From Rhodobacter sp. (lineage in GTDB: Bacteria > Pseudomonadota > Alphaproteobacteria > Rhodobacterales > Rhodobacteraceae), in NCBI GenBank assembly GCA_027482795.1, contig JAIXVS010000240.1:1-15080 (forward strand): 15,080 bases of DNA. The letters are read 5' to 3'. The notes beneath the pieces were generated by a model. It made no database searches. It worked only from the letters and a program-made list of their open reading frames with translations, and was not told where the DNA came from. This document shows, piece after piece, positions 13,759-15,080 of this stretch (position 1 is the first letter of the stretch; every line of letters begins with the position of its first letter). A program made the translations under genes and the position numbers.

Positions 13759-14328
13759 CTACCCCCGCACCAGCCGCCAAAACGCATCAAACCCAGCCGC
13801 GCGCAGGGCAGGGGCCTTGGCAGGCTCGGCCAAAACCGCGTCCATCGTTGCAGTCACCACCCCGTCAATCAGCCGCATAGCAAGGCCGATGGGCATATCG
13901 CGCAGCGGGCCACCCGTGCGAATCTCGTCCAGAAAGGCGCCCAACGGGGCGGCAATGGCATCGGCCTTGGCGCGCGTCGCCGCGCTTATCTCATCGCTGA
14001 CCATCAACTGCGCCATTGCATGCCGCCGCGCTGGGTGTGCGCTGGCCCAATCCATCCAATTGCCCCACGCATGGCGCAGCCTGTCTTGAAACGGCCCATC
14101 GTCGGGCAGGCCCTGCATCAACTCACCCGCCATGTCTGATTTAATCTCTAGATACAAATCGTTCAGCAAATCGGCCTTGGTTGGGAAATAGGTGAACAGC
14201 GACCCGTTCGATACCCCCGCTTCAGCCGCGATTTTCGCCGTGGCCGCGCCAAGGCCTTGGCGGTCGATCACACGGATCGCTGCCTGTAGAATTGCGCTGC
14301 GCTTTTCATCTGATTTTTGCCGTGCCAT
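13759..14328 (-). CDS. TetR-family transcriptional regulator, probable repressor of itself and the SDR gene
   Basis: 189 residues. The DNA-binding domain has SAILQAAIRVIDRQGLGAAT and then the helix-turn-helix KIAAEAGVSNGSLFTYFPTK (about 32-51), with the SLFTYF recognition signature of the TetR family. The C-terminal about 130 residues are helical, with tryptophans and histidines (AWGNWMDWASAHPARRHAM) that could line a ligand pocket. The ligand is unknown. It precedes the SDR gene on the same strand, and both have the TGACTGACT-type palindrome upstream, so autoregulation and joint control with the SDR are inferred. No Shine-Dalgarno sequence precedes ATG 14328. A TTGACT (-35) and TATCTG (-10, 14335-14340) on the minus strand would start the transcript at about the ATG itself, suggesting a leaderless mRNA. 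Confidence 0.88.
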   Translation of the reverse strand: MARQKSDEKRSAILQAAIRVIDRQGLGAATAKIAAEAGVSNGSLFTYFPTKADLLNDLYLEIKSDMAGELMQGLPDDGPFQDRLRHAWGNWMDWASAHPARRHAMAQLMVSDEISAATRAKADAIAAPLGAFLDEIRTGGPLRDMPIGLAMRLIDGVVTATMDAVLAEPAKAPALRAAGFDAFWRLVRG

Positions 14329-14343
14329 GTAGAACAGATATAA

Positions 14344-14361
14344 TGACTGACTGATTAGTCA
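14344..14361. promoter_or_regulatory. Predicted TetR operator overlapping the regulator's own promoter
   Basis: TGACTGACTGATTAGTCA is an 18-base imperfect palindrome, with TGACT-GATT-AGTCA a perfect inverted repeat inside it. It shares TGACTGACT with the site upstream of the SDR gene. It begins 16 bases upstream of the regulator's ATG and overlaps a TTGACT -35 candidate read on the minus strand (14357-14362). Confidence 0.6.
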
Positions 14362-14407
14362 AGTATGCAATCCATCCCGATCTCGCATTTTTCCCAATTT
14401 CGCCCCC

Positions 14408-14436
14408 TTGCACAATCTGCCCATCCCCGCTAAACG
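14408..14436 (+). promoter_or_regulatory. Candidate promoter for tRNA-Val(TAC)
   Basis: TTGCAC (14408-14413), a 17-base spacer and TAAACG (14431-14436) would start transcription about three bases before the mature tRNA 5' end. Both boxes match the consensus only in part. The stretch between the operator and this point shows nothing else. Confidence 0.3.
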
Positions 14437-14445
14437 CCATGTCAC

Positions 14446-14521
14446 GGGTTGTTAGCTCAGTTGGTAGAGCGTCTCGTTTACACCGAGAATGTCGGCGGTT
14501 CGAGTCCGTCACGACCCACCA
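14446..14521 (+). tRNA. tRNA-Val, anticodon TAC
   Basis: A 76-base cloverleaf. Acceptor GGGTTGT pairs with ACGACCC (one G-U), the D arm is GCTC-AGTTGGTA-GAGC, anticodon stem TCTCG/CGAGA encloses loop TTTACAC with TAC at 14479-14481, and the T arm is GGCGG-TTCGAGT-CCGTC. The 3' ACCA is encoded. UAC reads GUA and, with wobble modification, other valine codons. It differs clearly in sequence from the CAC isoacceptor 1.8 kb away, so it is not a recent duplicate. Confidence 0.97.
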
Positions 14522-14604
14522 TTTCCCCACCTCACACTATCTGTGCGCAAATGCGTATTGCGCCGCCGCCCCCGTTGCCCCACCTATGGGAAAAGGAGCG
14601 CGAT

Positions 14605-15080
14605 ATGAGCTGGAACCCCCTGTTAGATGCCACCATCCCCATGGGCGATGATATTGACCGTATCGAAACGCACCACATCGCCCGCGCCCGCGATTTGGGC
14701 GGGTTTGAAGTGCGCCGCGCGCTGCCATCCGCACGCCGCCAGATGGTGGGGCCGTTTATCTTTTTCGATCAGATGGGCCCTGCCGAGTTTTTAACGGGGC
14801 AGGGGGTGGACGTGCGCCCGCACCCGCATATCGGCTTGTCCACCGTCACCTATCTGATCGACGGGGCCATGCATCACCGCGACAGTTTGGGCAGTGATGC
14901 ATGGATCAAACCCGCCGAGGTCGCACTGATGACGGCAGGCCATGGCATCACCCATTCCGAACGGATGGACGGCGCGGCGCGGCTTGCCCCGCAGCGCCTA
15001 TATGGGCTGCAAACATGGTTGGCCCTGCCCGAAGCGTTGGAAGATGCCCCCCCCAGCTATCACCACACCAAGGCCGATGC
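14605..15080 (+). CDS. Pirin-family protein (3' part beyond the window)
   Basis: The first 158 residues are visible, starting MSWNPLLDATIPMGDDIDRI. This is the N-terminal cupin of the pirin family. The metal-site pattern is intact: H73 and H75 in RPHPHIGLSTVTYL, and H117 and E119 in GHGITHSERM, equivalent to H56, H58, H101 and E103 of human pirin. GPFIFFDQMGP and IKPAEVALMTAG are further family blocks. Bacterial pirins are variously reported as quercetin dioxygenases or as metabolic regulators; this one cannot be assigned more finely. AAGGAG six bases before ATG 14605 is an excellent ribosome site. It reads away from tRNA-Val(TAC) in the same direction with an 83-base gap and no obvious terminator, so read-through from the tRNA is possible. 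Confidence 0.93.
   Translation, partial: MSWNPLLDATIPMGDDIDRIETHHIARARDLGGFEVRRALPSARRQMVGPFIFFDQMGPAEFLTGQGVDVRPHPHIGLSTVTYLIDGAMHHRDSLGSDAWIKPAEVALMTAGHGITHSERMDGAARLAPQRLYGLQTWLALPEALEDAPPSYHHTKAD

Noticed and set aside
14339..14344. Perfect TATAAT on the plus strand pointing at tRNA-Val(TAC)
   Set aside because: Its -35 partner would be only TTGCCG inside the tetR coding region and it would leave a leader of about 95 bases; a closer promoter candidate lies at 14408-14436. Probably a by-product of the A+T-rich operator.
12660..14521. The two tRNA-Val genes as attL/attR of an integrated element
   Set aside because: Their 3' halves differ at many positions, the anticodons differ, and no integrase or phage gene lies between them.
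14306..14530. Minus-strand frame with VVTDSNRRHSRCKRDALPTEL
   Set aside because: This is the well-known false protein made by translating the antisense of a tRNA gene, here tRNA-Val(TAC).
1..15080. CRISPR arrays, insertion sequences, defence, toxin-antitoxin or secondary-metabolite clusters
   Set aside because: No direct-repeat arrays, transposase motifs, or paired toxin-antitoxin genes are visible; the genes are housekeeping, transport and regulation.

Overview
The window looks like ordinary chromosome of an alphaproteobacterium, most likely of the Rhodobacterales (Rhodobacter/Roseobacter relatives). The grounds are moderately high G+C, protein sequences that read like that group (shikimate kinase with a GMMGAGKTA loop, the Lon-HU gene neighbourhood), GC-rich facing palindromic repeats between genes, and short single-span or secreted proteins of a type I associate with that group. 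This placement is inference from recognised sequence style; no search was run.

Left part (1-3800): a leftward cluster encodes a 44-residue membrane peptide, a secreted alanine-rich helical protein of unknown function, and the start of a XerD-type tyrosine recombinase that runs off the window. The first two genes overlap by 11 bases and the recombinase starts 3 bases after the second. Divergently, aroK and aroB form a tight two-gene shikimate-pathway operon. The shared upstream region carries a perfect 14-base palindrome.

Middle part (3800-9170): a complete four-gene polar amino-acid ABC importer (ATPase, binding protein, two permeases), with genes touching or overlapping, reads rightward. 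It converges on a BetI/TetR-like regulator reading leftward, and two facing copies of a dispersed repeat lie between them. The regulator is divergent from tgt (queuosine tRNA modification).

Right part (9169-15080): lon protease; a strong bidirectional terminator; a leftward 73-residue exported single-span protein; a rightward atypical HU-family protein with a long N-terminal extension, followed 12 bases later by tRNA-Val(CAC) and a terminator. Next is a leftward TetR-SDR pair in which both genes carry a related 18-base imperfect palindrome upstream, pointing to joint control by that TetR. Then come tRNA-Val(TAC) and the beginning of a pirin-family gene.

No phage, insertion sequence, CRISPR, defence or secretion system is visible, and I do not see a clearly new multi-gene system. 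The most useful leads are the paired TetR operators, the degenerate HU protein fused to a lysine/acidic tail and sitting next to a tRNA, and the small exported or membrane proteins of unknown role.
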